Below are positions 36,669 through 48,666 of a stretch of 64,000 nucleotides of DNA, one piece after another; position 1 is the stretch's first letter; each line of letters starts with the position of its first letter. The notes under the pieces are model-generated. The model was not told the DNA's origin and made no database searches. It saw only the letters and a program-made list of their open reading frames with translations. Origin of the DNA: Echiichthys vipera (Eukaryota > Chordata > Actinopteri > Perciformes > Trachinidae); assembly GCA_963691815.1 (NCBI GenBank), contig OY829660.1, positions 5,395,052-5,459,051 on the forward strand, written 5' to 3'. The position numbers and the translations under genes were made by a program.

Positions 36669-37867
36669 TTTATGAGGACTTGGTGTAGTCTTGTAATTGT
36701 CTGAAACAATGAAGAAAAAGTGAAAACTGTATTTCAAAACCGGATAAGTGGATGTAGATGAGATGTATTTCAAAACCAGGTTTTCTTTAGGGATGCTGTT
36801 AAAGCACTTTGGTCTGTCTGTCTCAATTTGTTAAAAAAAAAAACAAACCACTGCAGATGTCTTTAACATTTGTGTTTGTACATGTTGAAAACCAGCACCG
36901 GCGTTGCCTCAGAAGAATCATACCTTAGGGGCGAAGCATACGTAAAGAGGATAACGGGAACAACCCCCCCCCCCCCTTTTCATTTAAATGAAAATGAGTT
37001 GTAAAGATTATCCCGACACAAACCACAGCTGGACCGTGTAAACTGTGGGTGAGGAGACCGTAACACAGACGAGACGTCTTACAGAAGGGTAGATTGGTTT
37101 GCCAGAGTCTCGAGTCTCTTGTTCAGCCTTGCCCACAGCTCTGATTCAGGACTGTTGACTGTGCAGTATGTAAACTGGACGAGATTGGTCTTGCCTGCCG
37201 CTTCACTTCCTGTAAGAAACTGTATCCTGAGGGCTTTTTTTTCTCTCCCCTGTTACTGTTCAGGGAGAGGCTGTGTTGAACTAGTAATCTGTGTTTACCC
37301 AGGCCTTATTTAGTGACACGGGAATAAAATGCAGCGGGTTAATTGCTAGCCTGTCCTCGCTTATAGACAGTAGCATAATGACATAGCAACAGCATTTACG
37401 GAGGTGAGAAAACATATCTTAGATCTCGTGCAGCACGTTTAAATCACATGGTTGCAGACCGTATACACCAGGCCTGCTAATTGTAGACATGAGGGGAGAC
37501 ATGTCTGCGGACTAGAGCCGGCCTCCCGCAGATCACTGACTCACTTCCCTTAGTTACATTGTTGTGAAGTTTAAACAGTGAGCGGTGCTCGGCCAGGACC
37601 TAGGAGTGTCCGGGGCAGTTTGAAGGGTCACTCAGCATTACTCATCTTCAGGCCTTTACCCCGACTTGTCAGATATGAGTCATGGGTGTTCTGGACTTCC
37701 AGTGACGGCAAGACGAATCATGCAGGAGGGGTATGTTTGTAGATAACACTACACACTACCTTTCATGGCTCCGAGCCGTCAGTGGTAAAATGTTGGGAGT
37801 CCTCTAGAGACGTATAAAAAGTCTAACATCTTGAGATGATGCAGAAATGAAACCCAAGATTGACAGA

Positions 37868-38042
37868 CAGGTGGTGGCCCTTGGCTGAGAGAGGCTGTAG
37901 GTCCTCGAGGCCGCGGGTTGGACTCCTACCTGTTGCCCCCTTGCTGCACGTCTCCCCCCCTCCCTCTCTCACCCCACTTCCTGTCTGTCCTCTATAATAA
38001 AGGCTTGGAAAACTGCCACAAAAATAATCTTTAAAAAAAAAG
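37868..38042 (+). mobile_element. tRNA-derived SINE, degraded copy of the 6575 family
   Basis: Starts with a degraded A box (ttggctgagagaggctgtag), B box-like gcgggttggactcct, then the body ctccctctctcaccccactt and cctgtctgtcctctataata, ending ggaaaactgccac and a poly(A) tail. Confidence 0.7.
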
Positions 38043-41000
38043 ATTCACAGATATATGTTAGGTCTTTCTTTTGAAATACAGAATATTGCTCATAATGGGG
38101 AACTTACCTGAAGAGCACAGCCAAGTAGTTAAATATAGGGAATAAATGATCAGTTTTGGTCAAAATTAGATCACTTGAGACCAGAGTACAAGACAATAGT
38201 CGTAAAAAGGAGAGACAAATAAGTGCTAAAACAATCTGTCAAACTGTCTATTTTCAGCCTCTCATAATGTGAGGGTTTGCTGCTTTTCTGTGTTTTACAT
38301 CTTGACTTTTTGAACAAGAAAGGTAAATAAGACGTTCAAAGTCGGATCAGCTTTTTCCTGAAACTCTCATATTAATCGATGATGACAGTAATTGCTGCAG
38401 CTCTACAAGTAGAAAAAGGGAGGCAAACTACAAGAGACTAATGTCAACAAAAGCTTGGGGAGGAAACAGCATTTTAAAACTGGACCGTAGGGATTTCAGA
38501 GAGTTTCTCAGGGTGAAAAGTGTCATCGTACTCACTCGACATTAAACTGACCTCGGTAGCTCTGGGTTCAGCTTAGAAAGGAATGGAAAAAGCATATCCC
38601 ATATTTCAGTGACGTAGTGTTTTTTTCCACGACATAGTATGGAGCCAGTTAAGGTGGAATGTGTTATCTCATCTCTCGGAGGAGGGTTGGTAGATCGGGA
38701 TCTCCTCCAAATGACAGACAAAACCCTGCTGAGTGCATGTATGAGAATTTAAAAGGTACACTAAGTTGTTTTTATTATGTTCCTTTTCTTTTTTTGGGGA
38801 CGATGATGATCTATTGATGATCTAATAACCAACAAAACGCAAATAGTATTTTGCAGCCCCTTTGCCTCTGTTAAATGTTTCCATTAGGTCTGAGTAAGAA
38901 AAGGAATATTTTTTTTACAAGCTTGGTATCTTTGATAGTAAAGATATTGATATTAGCAACAAATACGTCACCAGCCAAACATGCATTATTTGGAAAAGGA
39001 CAATACACATTTGCAATGATCATTTCAATCCTTTTTTTTTAAGTCAGCCTGATCTCAGATGGTCAAATTGCATCATTTTCTTATGCTTTGTCTCAAAAAC
39101 AAAGATAAAGAAACTGACCTCACTGCAGCTGGTTACACTCATTTATTTTGACAGCACTTTTAAAGCTCCGTATCAAGCATCATGGCAGATGTTAGCTCGA
39201 TAGAGGAGGTATTCCTCTCCTGGATATAGGTTGGGTTTCCTTCAAACATGCTGTGTTTGCACCCAGCAGCGTGGTGTTCTTCCTGATCCTTCGACAGCCT
39301 GTGAGGGAGAACAGTGGTTCCTGGGGGGGGGTTTAATTAAGGAAATGGATGCAGTCATGCTGAGTTGTTTGGGGACCTAATGGACTGAGAGTGGACTGTG
39401 ACTTTCGGCAGCAGGTGGGGGCCGGCCGGCTGACAGGGTGGCAAACAGAGCCGAGGGGGATGGGTTCAGTTTGTGGACCACCAAATGACCCACCCAGTGT
39501 GAACAATGCTGTCTTGTGTTGAACACAACCTTCCCCTTTTCCTGTATGTCACAGAAGTTTTTGGCACTTTAGCACAGCATTCATCATTTGATTACATCGG
39601 ATGCATTATGTAGCACACAAAATTGAGTTTATATAGCCTTCAGATACCTAAAACTAGATATGCAAGTGTGGATTTAGGTTGTGAGGTGAGATATGCATTA
39701 CCTAGTTTTGGCTATGTAAGGATTAACGGTGAGGAAAGGATAGTTAACAAAGCCAAACATGGAGCTGTCTAGTTTCAAAAAAGCCAATTTCTAGAACCAC
39801 TACTTAAAGATGGTGTTAAAATACCAGTAGAAACAGTAGCGTGCGGTGATCACAAATTAGACACAATTTAGTTACATTTTTGACTGTCCAGGTCATTGAA
39901 TAGCTAGAAATCATTTGATGATTAGCCTACTATGTCTACATATATCATAGTTATGTAGTTAGGTGGATGGGTTTTAATTAATCGTTAGGTCATTTCTTTT
40001 TTGGTCATTTCTACTGTTCTTTGTCTTATGTGTCAGTAGGAAAATAACGTATATCTGTCTTGGACTTTTGGTTGCACAAAAAAAGCAATTTGAAGACTTC
40101 CACAGGCGAGAAATATATTATCATTGTTGTCTGACATTTTATACGCCAAACAATGGATCAAGTAAATCTGCAGATTAATTGATGAGAAGTGCAGTCTAAT
40201 ACAAATGCATCTTTGCATGTACTAACTATAGTATTAGTAGTGAACGCCATTTGCAGTGCAGTTCTCTGTTTACATGAGAAAACAGTGAGGCAACCATCAG
40301 GGTTAGCGATGTGCAGTGTGGTTAACCTCTAATCGCTTGAAACAAGGAAGCACCGAGGCACCAGCTAGACTTGTGGTAGCTTTTGCAGTTACTTCCACTT
40401 CATTTTGTTTGATGCATGCACAGAGAGGAATACATGTGTATTAGCTGTTTGTGTTTACGCACTTCTTGCTTGGGCTAATTGTTCTCAGAATTGGTGTTCA
40501 TTAATTTGGCTAATATCTTGTTACTTGTACCAACATTATGTCACATAAAATGATCACTCAAGAATGGAGTGCATTGTGAGACTTGCCTGTTGGTGACTGG
40601 TGAATTTTAATCTCCATTTCAACACAAAACCAGGTACCAGACAACATTTGTTTTGACATCTCTTTTATCATTTTATTTTCAAGACACGCATCAGCAAAAC
40701 ATATTCAGCCGGAAACACTCAATGTGTTTGTCAGAGGTGGACGGTCGGGGGAGGGGCAGTCAAGTCACATGTGAAAGATTTTTTTGTTTTTGTAGCTTTT
40801 GTATGTTTCACACTTGTCGTCATAAAGTTTCTATGAAGAAACCTGACCCAGCCAAAAATGTTTGTGACAACAGTACATCTTTTAAACAACAGTCACACCT
40901 TTGCTACGTATTGGCTCACAGACCACCAGTGGCTGTATTAGGCTCACTTTAACTGACAAACACCTAGTAAAGCTATTAGTGCAATTTTTCAGGATATCAG

Positions 41001-41869
41001 TGAGTGGCCCTATCAAGAGGAAGTCTCCTGCCCCCGACTTGGCATAGTTTGTGTCTGTGGTTAATAAATCATGGAGGCACTGCACCACCATCAAGGAACA
41101 GAGGAAGGGGTAAACAAAGACGCGGTGGTGACACATGTCTGTACAGTCATAGTCAAAGCCAAGTCCTGTTTGTAAGTGTGACTGACGCTGACCCTGACTT
41201 CCCAATTCTTCCCAAGATCTGTTTCATGTGAAAGAACATTCCTTTTTCTTCAAACATGGCCTCGCACACAACGGGTCACGAAGTGGGCTCAAGGAAGGAG
41301 CGTTTTCTCCCTTTTACCCTCGGTGATAATTATGAAATTATTAGAAACACCTCTCAGGAAAACGCGATACTAGGGTTTCCCTGCGGAAATTGGTAAATAG
41401 AGTTGGTGAATGCTGACCGATACCTCTGTTTTGATCACACTCATGCACTCTGTTGGGGGAAACTTACAGTATGTCCAGCTGGTGAAACGAACTTCAGCCT
41501 GCTGCTCTTACTTCTCACTATTGCTCTTCTTCCTCCAAAGCATTTTCAACCTATACATCTATGATTTTGACTGCAGAGTTACGTAAGCCAATCTGCTTCC
41601 TGTTTACACCAGCAAGCGTATGCCTAGTGTACACGAATAATGTGAAACGCGTTTTCAGGTGGTAACATGGACGGGAATTATCTCTGACATGGAGCTAAAA
41701 CGCTTGTGTGGACGTAAATCGTTTTTGTTCTGAAGCGCTGTTTTACAATGTAAACCTAGAAGTGTGGATGTGACCTCAGTGCCGTCTCTGTCCTTCACCA
41801 AAGAAACTGAAAGGCAGCTTTCAAGTCGGTGGAGATGTCACATGGGGAGTCGAATATTTGCCACACATA

Positions 41870-43028
41870 CACTCACCGGCCACTTTATTAGGTGCACCTG
41901 TCCAACTGCTCGTTAACGCAACTTTCTAACCAGCCAATTGCATGGCAGCAACCACATGCATTTAGATTTAGGCATGTAGACATGGTGAAGAGGATGTGCT
42001 GCAGGTCAAAGCAGCATCAGAACGGGGGAAGAAAGGTGATTGAAGTGACTTTGAACGTGGCGTGGTTGTTGGTGCCACACGGGCTGGTCTGAGTATTTCA
42101 GAAACTGCTGATCTACTGGGATTTTAACTCACAACCATCTCTAGGGTTTTTACAGAGCATGGTCCCAAAAAGAGAAAAGATCCAGTCAGCGGCAGTTCTG
42201 TGGGCGCAAATGCCTTGTTTTAGCCAGTGGTCAGAGGAGAATGGGCAGACTGGTTGGAGCTGATAAAGAGGCAACAGGAACTCAAATGTCCACTGGTGCC
42301 AACAGAGGAATGCAGGAGAGCATCTGTGAACACACAACACCACCTACTTTCTGTCAGAGAGACAACAGCAGCAGAAGACCACACTGGCACTTTATTACAG
42401 CGTGCTCACACTATCCTTTTGGCCGCGGCCAAAACCGGTTTTTCAGCTAAAGTCTAGTACCTTTAAGTAGTGTGAGCGCACCCGCTCCGCGCTCAACTGG
42501 GGCCAGCTGGCCCTCCACGGCCCGCTTGAAATAGGTGGGCTTTAGCGGAGCCGTTTGCACATGTACGAGCACGAGCGTGCGCACGTGTACGCGCACGAGC
42601 ACGAGCCCTACGGCAGTAGCGTTATGTCCGCCTGTTCGGACATGTAAATAGAAGGACGGACCATGCGCAGACATTTAACAACAACAACAATGGTGGTGAA
42701 AGGTTCACGTTGTGTTTACTGCAGATTTGGTCGGATGAAAATATTCAAAAACAGTCGACAAGACGCACAAAAACTCCGAGGTCTATGGAAAGATTTGTAA
42801 ACAAAGCCACACACACGCGATCAATGCGTGTGACGTGTTACGGCTTGAAGGCGTATGGACAGCAAGAAGTATTGGCCGAGGCCCTGGTAGTGTGAGTACA
42901 AACGGGGCTGGGGCGCGGGGGGGAGAGGGAGGGGGGACAAGTACCCTAAAGTCCGGGTCTCGGTCCGGGAGGACAGTGTGATCACGCCCTTAAGCACCGG
43001 TTCTGCCTAATAAAGTGGCCGCTGAGCG
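41870..43028 (+). mobile_element. Tc1-like element, internally deleted and split by a MITE
   Basis: Inverted ends cactcaccggccactttatt and aataaagtggccgctgagcg, left flank TA (41868-41869), right flank TG. The interior (about 42015-42360) matches the start of a fish Tc1-like transposase gene (gactttgaacgtggcgtggt; gaaactgctgatctactggg) but is broken by stops and lacks the catalytic part. Without the nested MITE it is about 570 bp. Confidence 0.88.
42398..42989 (+). mobile_element. PIF/Harbinger-like MITE, copy H2, nested in the Tc1-like element
   Basis: Flanked by TTA on both sides (42395-42397, 42990-42992). 592 bp. By eye it differs from copy H4 at about ten positions plus a 19-bp deletion in the Myb-like frame near 42710. 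Confidence 0.92.
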
Positions 43029-43959
43029 TGTGTGAGCAGAGGAATGCTCTCTGTCAGTTTACACAAAAGCGAGAGTGTGGCTCTGGTCCCTGAGACGTAC
43101 TTTCAGACTGCAGATTGAATCAAAACGCCTCTGACCCGTCTGAGGCTGATGTCAGGCAGTGGACCATAACAAGAAAGCACAACGGCAGATTGAGTTTCAG
43201 CTGGTTCTTCTCTGCAGCAGCTGCAATCAATTCTTCATAAAACATTTGTCTAGGTTTGTGAATGACCCCCACTGCTTGGGTTGAGGTCTGTTTTGTATTG
43301 GTTTTTAGCAAGCAGGTGGTGTTTACACATTCGGACAGAAGTAAAAAGAGAACACGCTTGATTGAGTCTCTCCTTGCTTTTTGATTTTTGACATGTTTAC
43401 TCCCACTCTTCTGCAAAAAGTCACGATGTCTTAACCATACATAACCAGTGACTTTGGTGGAATTCGTAAAGGGCGGGTTGTTATTTTGCCCTAATCATTC
43501 AGTAGCGACTTGAGTGACATATCTATCCTGCTATTGTCATTTTCAGTCGTCACTGAAGCTGTGGTTGCCTGTTTGCCAGGAGCAGATTGATTACAAGTTG
43601 GTTAGTACTTAGAACAGCCAGCTTTGTACGTTTCATCCACGCTTGTCGTCATTTTTGTGGCAGCTTTTCTGTCGCTTATTTCCTGGCTGTGATGCAGGAA
43701 GATGAAGTTGCGATACCTCGTCTCAGTCAAGACTGCAAAGCTCTGATTGGCATGGCTGTTTTCTTTTTTCCGACTGGGGAAAAGGCTGTCAACACCAGAC
43801 TGATTTGAGTCCTGAAAAAAAAAGAAAACGGAAGATCATCATCATTCCACTCACCAGATGTTGTCTAGTGTGTACTTCTGATTTGAAATGTCTTCACCTT
43901 CTCAGACCGACCCGAGCCATCGTGATCACATCAAACCTTTGACTCCATTAAAATAGGGC

Positions 43960-44220
43960 TGGGCGATATGAACAAAATCTCCTTTCACAATATGCAGTAG
44001 GTCATTTCATACCCTGATAACGATATCATGATATAGCACATTTTCTATAAAAAAAAATGTTTGGTTAATGTAGGCTATTAATAAAGGCGAACTGCAATAT
44101 ACATTTTCCCAGTTAGTTCTTGGACTTTTTATTATTTCTAATTGCACTGTTAAATCTTCTTATTCTGGGTGGCGAGCGCCTCACACAGGACTTCGGCGGA
44201 TGCTGCCGGTGGTCACGCCA
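43960..44220. mobile_element. Probable hAT-like repeat fragment
   Basis: Begins gggctgggcgatatgaacaa with ataacgatatcatgatatag nearby, a pattern common at the ends of vertebrate hAT-related repeats. No partner end or target duplication identified. Confidence 0.45.
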
Positions 44221-44232
44221 GTTGGTAACCTA

Positions 44233-44844
44233 GGGCGCAATCACACTGTCCTTCTGTCCCGGGCCAAAACCGTTTTTTCAACTAAAGCCTAGTACGTTTA
44301 AGCAGTGTGAGTGCACCCGTTCCGCGCATAACTGCAGACAGCGAGCTGTCCACAGCCCGCTTGAAAGACGTGGGCTTTAGCAGAGCCGTTTGCACATGTT
44401 CGAGCACGAGCGTGCGCACGTGTACGAGCACGAGCCCTACGGCGGTAGCAGTATGTGCGCCTGTTCGGACAAAAAAATAGAAGGACGGACCATGCACGGA
44501 CATTTAACAACAACAACAATGGCGGTGAAAGGTTCACGTTGGTGTGATGCGGAGGTGGAGTGTTTACTGCAGATTTGGTCGATGAAAATATTCAAAAACC
44601 GTCGACAAGACGCACAAAAACTCAGAGGTCTATGGAAAGATTTGTAAACAAAGCAATGCATTGCGATGACGTCATCAATGCGTGTGACGTGTTACGGCGT
44701 GATGACGTATAGGCATCAAGAAGCTTTTGCGTGAGGCCCAGGCAGTGTGAGTACAAACGGGCTGGCAAGCGGGGGGAGAGGGAGGGGGAGGGCAAGTACC
44801 CTAAAGCCCGGGGCGCGGTACGAAAGGACAGTGTGAGTGCGCCC
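44233..44844 (+). mobile_element. PIF/Harbinger-like MITE, copy H3
   Basis: Ends gggcgcaatcacactgtcct and ggacagtgtgagtgcgccc; flanks CTA left and TTA right (one mismatch). 612 bp, same orientation as H2 and H4. The Myb-like frame begins MAVKGSRWCDAEVECLLQIW and shifts after IW because one G is missing relative to H2 and H4. Confidence 0.88.
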
Positions 44845-47086
44845 TTAGTGATATCCATCATTCTTCAACTCTTCAACTCTTCAAATTCCCATTTTATTTT
44901 CGTAGAGCCTCTTAATTTTACATGTTATATCCAAACATCATCCCACTATCTAAGGATACTCTGTTTATTGTCGCATATAACCAAGAAAAGCAGAAAATGT
45001 GCCTATTTTGATAGCACTCTCTGACACAACTAAATTTCCTTTTATTTCCATTGAGTAATCAATAAACCTAGTAACGGTTTCAGATGGATTAGTTAGATTA
45101 GTAGGTTGTTAAGTTTAATTTGTGGTGACAAAGCTTTGTCAAAACTGTCCCAGTTACTGTACTTGCATTGAAAAGAGCTGAGCAGCTCTGGCTAATATTA
45201 ACAGAGGTGGAATTGGAAATGAAAAATCGTGACACCGACATTCAGCATCACAAACGTAAAGCATGTGCCGTCCCTGTCTTCTCCGACCTGCCCATACAAA
45301 GTCATGATTCGACACGGCGCGCTCATGTTACTCTAAATATTAGGCTCTCGAATCTGTCTTCACCACTACTCATAGACCATAGTTTCTGCTTGACGATAGA
45401 GAGAGAGAGAGATGAGGGTGGAAAAGGAGGATGAGTAAGACTAGGTATCAGTGTTCAGCCTGACCGTGAGCAAGAAAATAACATGGCCTCACATGTGTAG
45501 TTAACGGATTTTCTCTACTAATATGTGGGACAGAAGTAAGGTAGCCTTTACTGTGTGCCTCGTGATCCGGATTTAAAAGAAAGTAATTAGATACAAGTGG
45601 TAGATGCAGATGATGCCGTACTTTTCTGTTAACGTGTTGAATCCTTAGGACAGCGTTCAGCTTGCGCCCGTAGAAGACGGATAGATAGTCTCGCATTGGG
45701 GGAAATGTTGTCTCTTCGTAGAGGCAGTAGGTGGTTGAGTGATCAGTCCAGAAATGCTTTTGCTTTAAGAGTTAATGCAGGAATTCCCTATCCAGTGCAT
45801 GAAAGGGACTATTGATTAGAAATGCTTCACTATGCGGTAACCACAGAGGAGTCTGTATACTTATCAGACGTCTTTTGACCTTTCGTTTCTCTCGGCTGAA
45901 TTCAGAACAGCTGGCGAACCAGTGAAGACTACTCCTCCTTCAACGATCACACAGTAATGCTGCTATTGCTCACTTCATTGCTTTGAAGCTGAAAAGATAG
46001 AGAGTAATCAGCTGTCACTTATTTATTTAAGGGATGAAACCTTTGGCAAAAACAAAGAGTGGATGTCAATTTCAAAGTAGATTTTTCTAAAAGGTGACCT
46101 AAGTTTTTAATTCAGAGTAGATGTTAAAGCCTTTTTTTTTCAAAATGATCACGCCCCAAGATCATTACCAGAAATGCCAGTGCCTCCCTAATGCCAACAC
46201 AGGCACTGGAGACCCTGAACGTCTCCAAATCTGTCAGCTCTCTGTTATTTACAGCCCTGTGCCGGACGAGCCCCAGAGTGGTAAACAAAGCTGTTCTTGG
46301 GGAATGTTGGGGAGGAGCCCTAATAGTGGGGAAGGTCTTTGTCGTCGGTGCCGGCTTAAATTTGATCAAGCATCTTGCTGGGTATGTTGCGTTTTTGACC
46401 GTTTTACCATAAGTTCGTCTTTGTGTCAGTGTTTAAGTATAGGCCTCCGTAGTTAAAAGGGTCAGTGCCTTTCCATCTGTCGCCCCTGACCAGATGTTAA
46501 ACATCAAATAAAAATCACATTTGGCTTTGGTGTTTCTGTCAGATGTCACTGCGCTTCAAATCTTAAAGGTTGCCTTTTCTTTTTATCTGACTTGTCTTTC
46601 TCTCACAAGTCCCCACAGAAGGACGATAACTATCACTAAAGCACTTATGGGGACATTTGAGTTTGTCATTAGACATTAAGCACCCTGTTCACAGGATGTG
46701 GTTGTTTGCTCGACCACTGCAGCAAACGTACAGTATTTTTTTCACACTTTTTCACTGAGCATCTACTGAGGAAACCTCTACGTCACCGTGAACATATCCT
46801 TTTCTTGTTGTGTAGTGCAAATATAAATAGCACCATAACCCACTGACACTGACCATTTGCAAATTGGCTTGATAATATCCAACAGGGATAGACTAATTTG
46901 GAACGCGGCTGTTGACTTAGCTGCTCAACACTATCATATCTCCTGTCTTAGTTAGCTGTGTACACAGAAAGTTGCTCTGAGTTTTTAAGTTTAAGGATTG
47001 GGCAGACAGTCAAGGAAGTGTGTCACTGGAGTTGTGGGGAATGGTAGGGATTCAGGAAGAGGCATGAAAAGCCTGACCAAATATGG

Positions 47087-47090
<4 letters not shown>

Positions 47091-47134
<44 letters not shown>
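47091..47134. repeat. (CA)22 microsatellite
   Basis: 44 nt of pure AC in itgb1 intron 1. Confidence 0.95.
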
Positions 47135-47137
<3 letters not shown>

Positions 47138-48074
47138 GCTTTTCTCTTTTCTTTTCCTACCATGTTGTGACTTTAGCTCGCCTTGTTGTTCTGCACAAAC
47201 CGTGCTTAGTAAAAATGTTGACCACCAAAGCTATTTACAAGTTGCTGTTACACGAGCGATCTTTAGCCAATTTTAAGATTTTAATTATTACTGTTTTTGG
47301 CGTTGTGGCTGGTTGGTTAATACTTGAATCCTAGCTCAGTGTGGTAGAGAGGCATCATAGGACTCCTAAACCACAGTTATTCCCCTCCAGCAGCTCTGTT
47401 GCGGCTCTAATGTCAGTTATCTTGGCGTCAAAGCTTCCTCTGCTGCTCTGTTGCATTCATTACAAGTCTGCTGTTCGACTTATTATGAATCACTCTGGTG
47501 AACACCTCGAGTTATGTGACTAGTCTCTCCTTTACGCAACATTTTTATCATGTCTTCTCAAGCGTCTCGCCGTCTTCCTCTGGTCTGGTCTTATCTGAAA
47601 TGCCCCGTAGAGATAAGAAACTACCTTTATTCAGGCCTTTAACAGCATTAAAGTTTCCAAAACCACAGTCACAAAGCAAGTATGTAGTATGGTGGTTTCG
47701 TGGAAGTGCTGACCAATTGCCAGCTGACACCAGCTGAATGTGGGCAAATCGTTCCTCCATATTTGGAATAGGAAAATCTGGAGTCCCTCCTCCCCTCTGC
47801 TGCCTCACAGTAACTGAGGTATTTCTCCTCAATGGCAGGATGCAGCCTTTACAACACATGACATGATAGGTGTTAGGATGACACTACAGAGCGTGTATGT
47901 AATGGATGTGTTTGAATCCCTTTTAAACCTCTGCAGCCACGGCTAAGTAGTACTTGTGATACCAATAAAACACACCTTTTGTCTGTTAGCTGTCACTGAC
48001 ACTAGACCAGCGTGATTGACTCATGTCGGCTTCCACTTCCGACACTGAGTTTGATTTTATTTTTCTTGTTACAG

Positions 48075-48141
48075 ATGGATCTGCGGTTGATTTTAATAGC
48101 AACGTTATCAGCCGTCCTCCGTGGCAGCTGGGCACAGCAAG
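48075..48141 (+). CDS. itgb1: itgb1 first coding exon: signal peptide
   Basis: Acceptor cttgttacag directly followed by ATG; donor CAGCAAG|gtaagg. Residues 1-22, MDLRLILIATLSAVLRGSWA followed by QQ: a short basic start, hydrophobic core and small residues before the predicted cut after A20. This matches the mammalian exon that also ends in AQ. No untranslated base precedes the ATG in this exon. Confidence 0.93.
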
Positions 48142-48580
48142 GTAAGGAGTTGAAACAACAAAATGTTATGTGTTCACGTTTTTACTTATCTTACCTGTTA
48201 AATATTAGCTAACCCCCTCTCATAGCATGTTTTTCTGCAATACAGACACATTAGTATTCATTGTCATACTTCATGCAGCAATGTTGATTACGCTCCACAT
48301 TTTGCATTTTATTTTCAGTCATGGTTTTATGGTTCCCTGAGTCCTGTTGGCTCCCTGAGTCCTGTTGGCTGCTTTGCTTTCTTTCTTTTTTTTTTTTTTT
48401 TTACAAGGTGAAGTCATCCCTTGGTGAGCTGCCTAGAGCTTCTCTCAGCATGACTCAGTTTTCTGAACTGGGAATGAGTTGTGTTCCTGCAGCCAAAACC
48501 CCGAATCTGGTTGGAGTTAGTGAGCTAATGGAAATTGTGTTTTGTCATTTGCTAAAATGAGCTCGTGTTGTCTCCTTCAG

Positions 48581-48666
48581 AGGGAAGCATCTGCATCAAG
48601 GCAAACGCACAGTCGTGTGGGGAATGCATCCAGGTCGCCGAGACGTGTGGATGGTGCACAGATGTC
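48581..48666 (+). CDS. itgb1: itgb1 coding exon: PSI domain
   Basis: Acceptor tctccttcag, donor GATGTC|gtgagt; 86 nt; residues 23-51. ICIKANAQSCGECIQ and ETCGWCTD give the plexin-semaphorin-integrin Cys pattern. Confidence 0.94.

Larger units (their letters stand above)
35644..48074 (+). other. itgb1: itgb1 intron 1 (12.4 kb)
   Basis: Contains a SINE at 36373, a SINE at 37868, a nested Tc1/Harbinger pair (41870-43028), a hAT-like fragment at 43960, Harbinger copy H3 (44233-44844) and (CA)22 at 47091. Between about 38050 and 41860, and between 44850 and 47085, I see no gene, RNA or clear repeat. First introns of integrin genes often hold enhancers, but none can be recognised here by eye. Confidence 0.7.

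Noticed and set aside
42227..42895. Frames in the Tc1-like and Harbinger elements
   Set aside because: Transposon remnants with stops or frameshifts; described under the elements and not as genes.
47548..47859. 103-residue minus-strand frame in itgb1 intron 1
   Set aside because: No recognised domain, no start context or neighbours supporting a gene.
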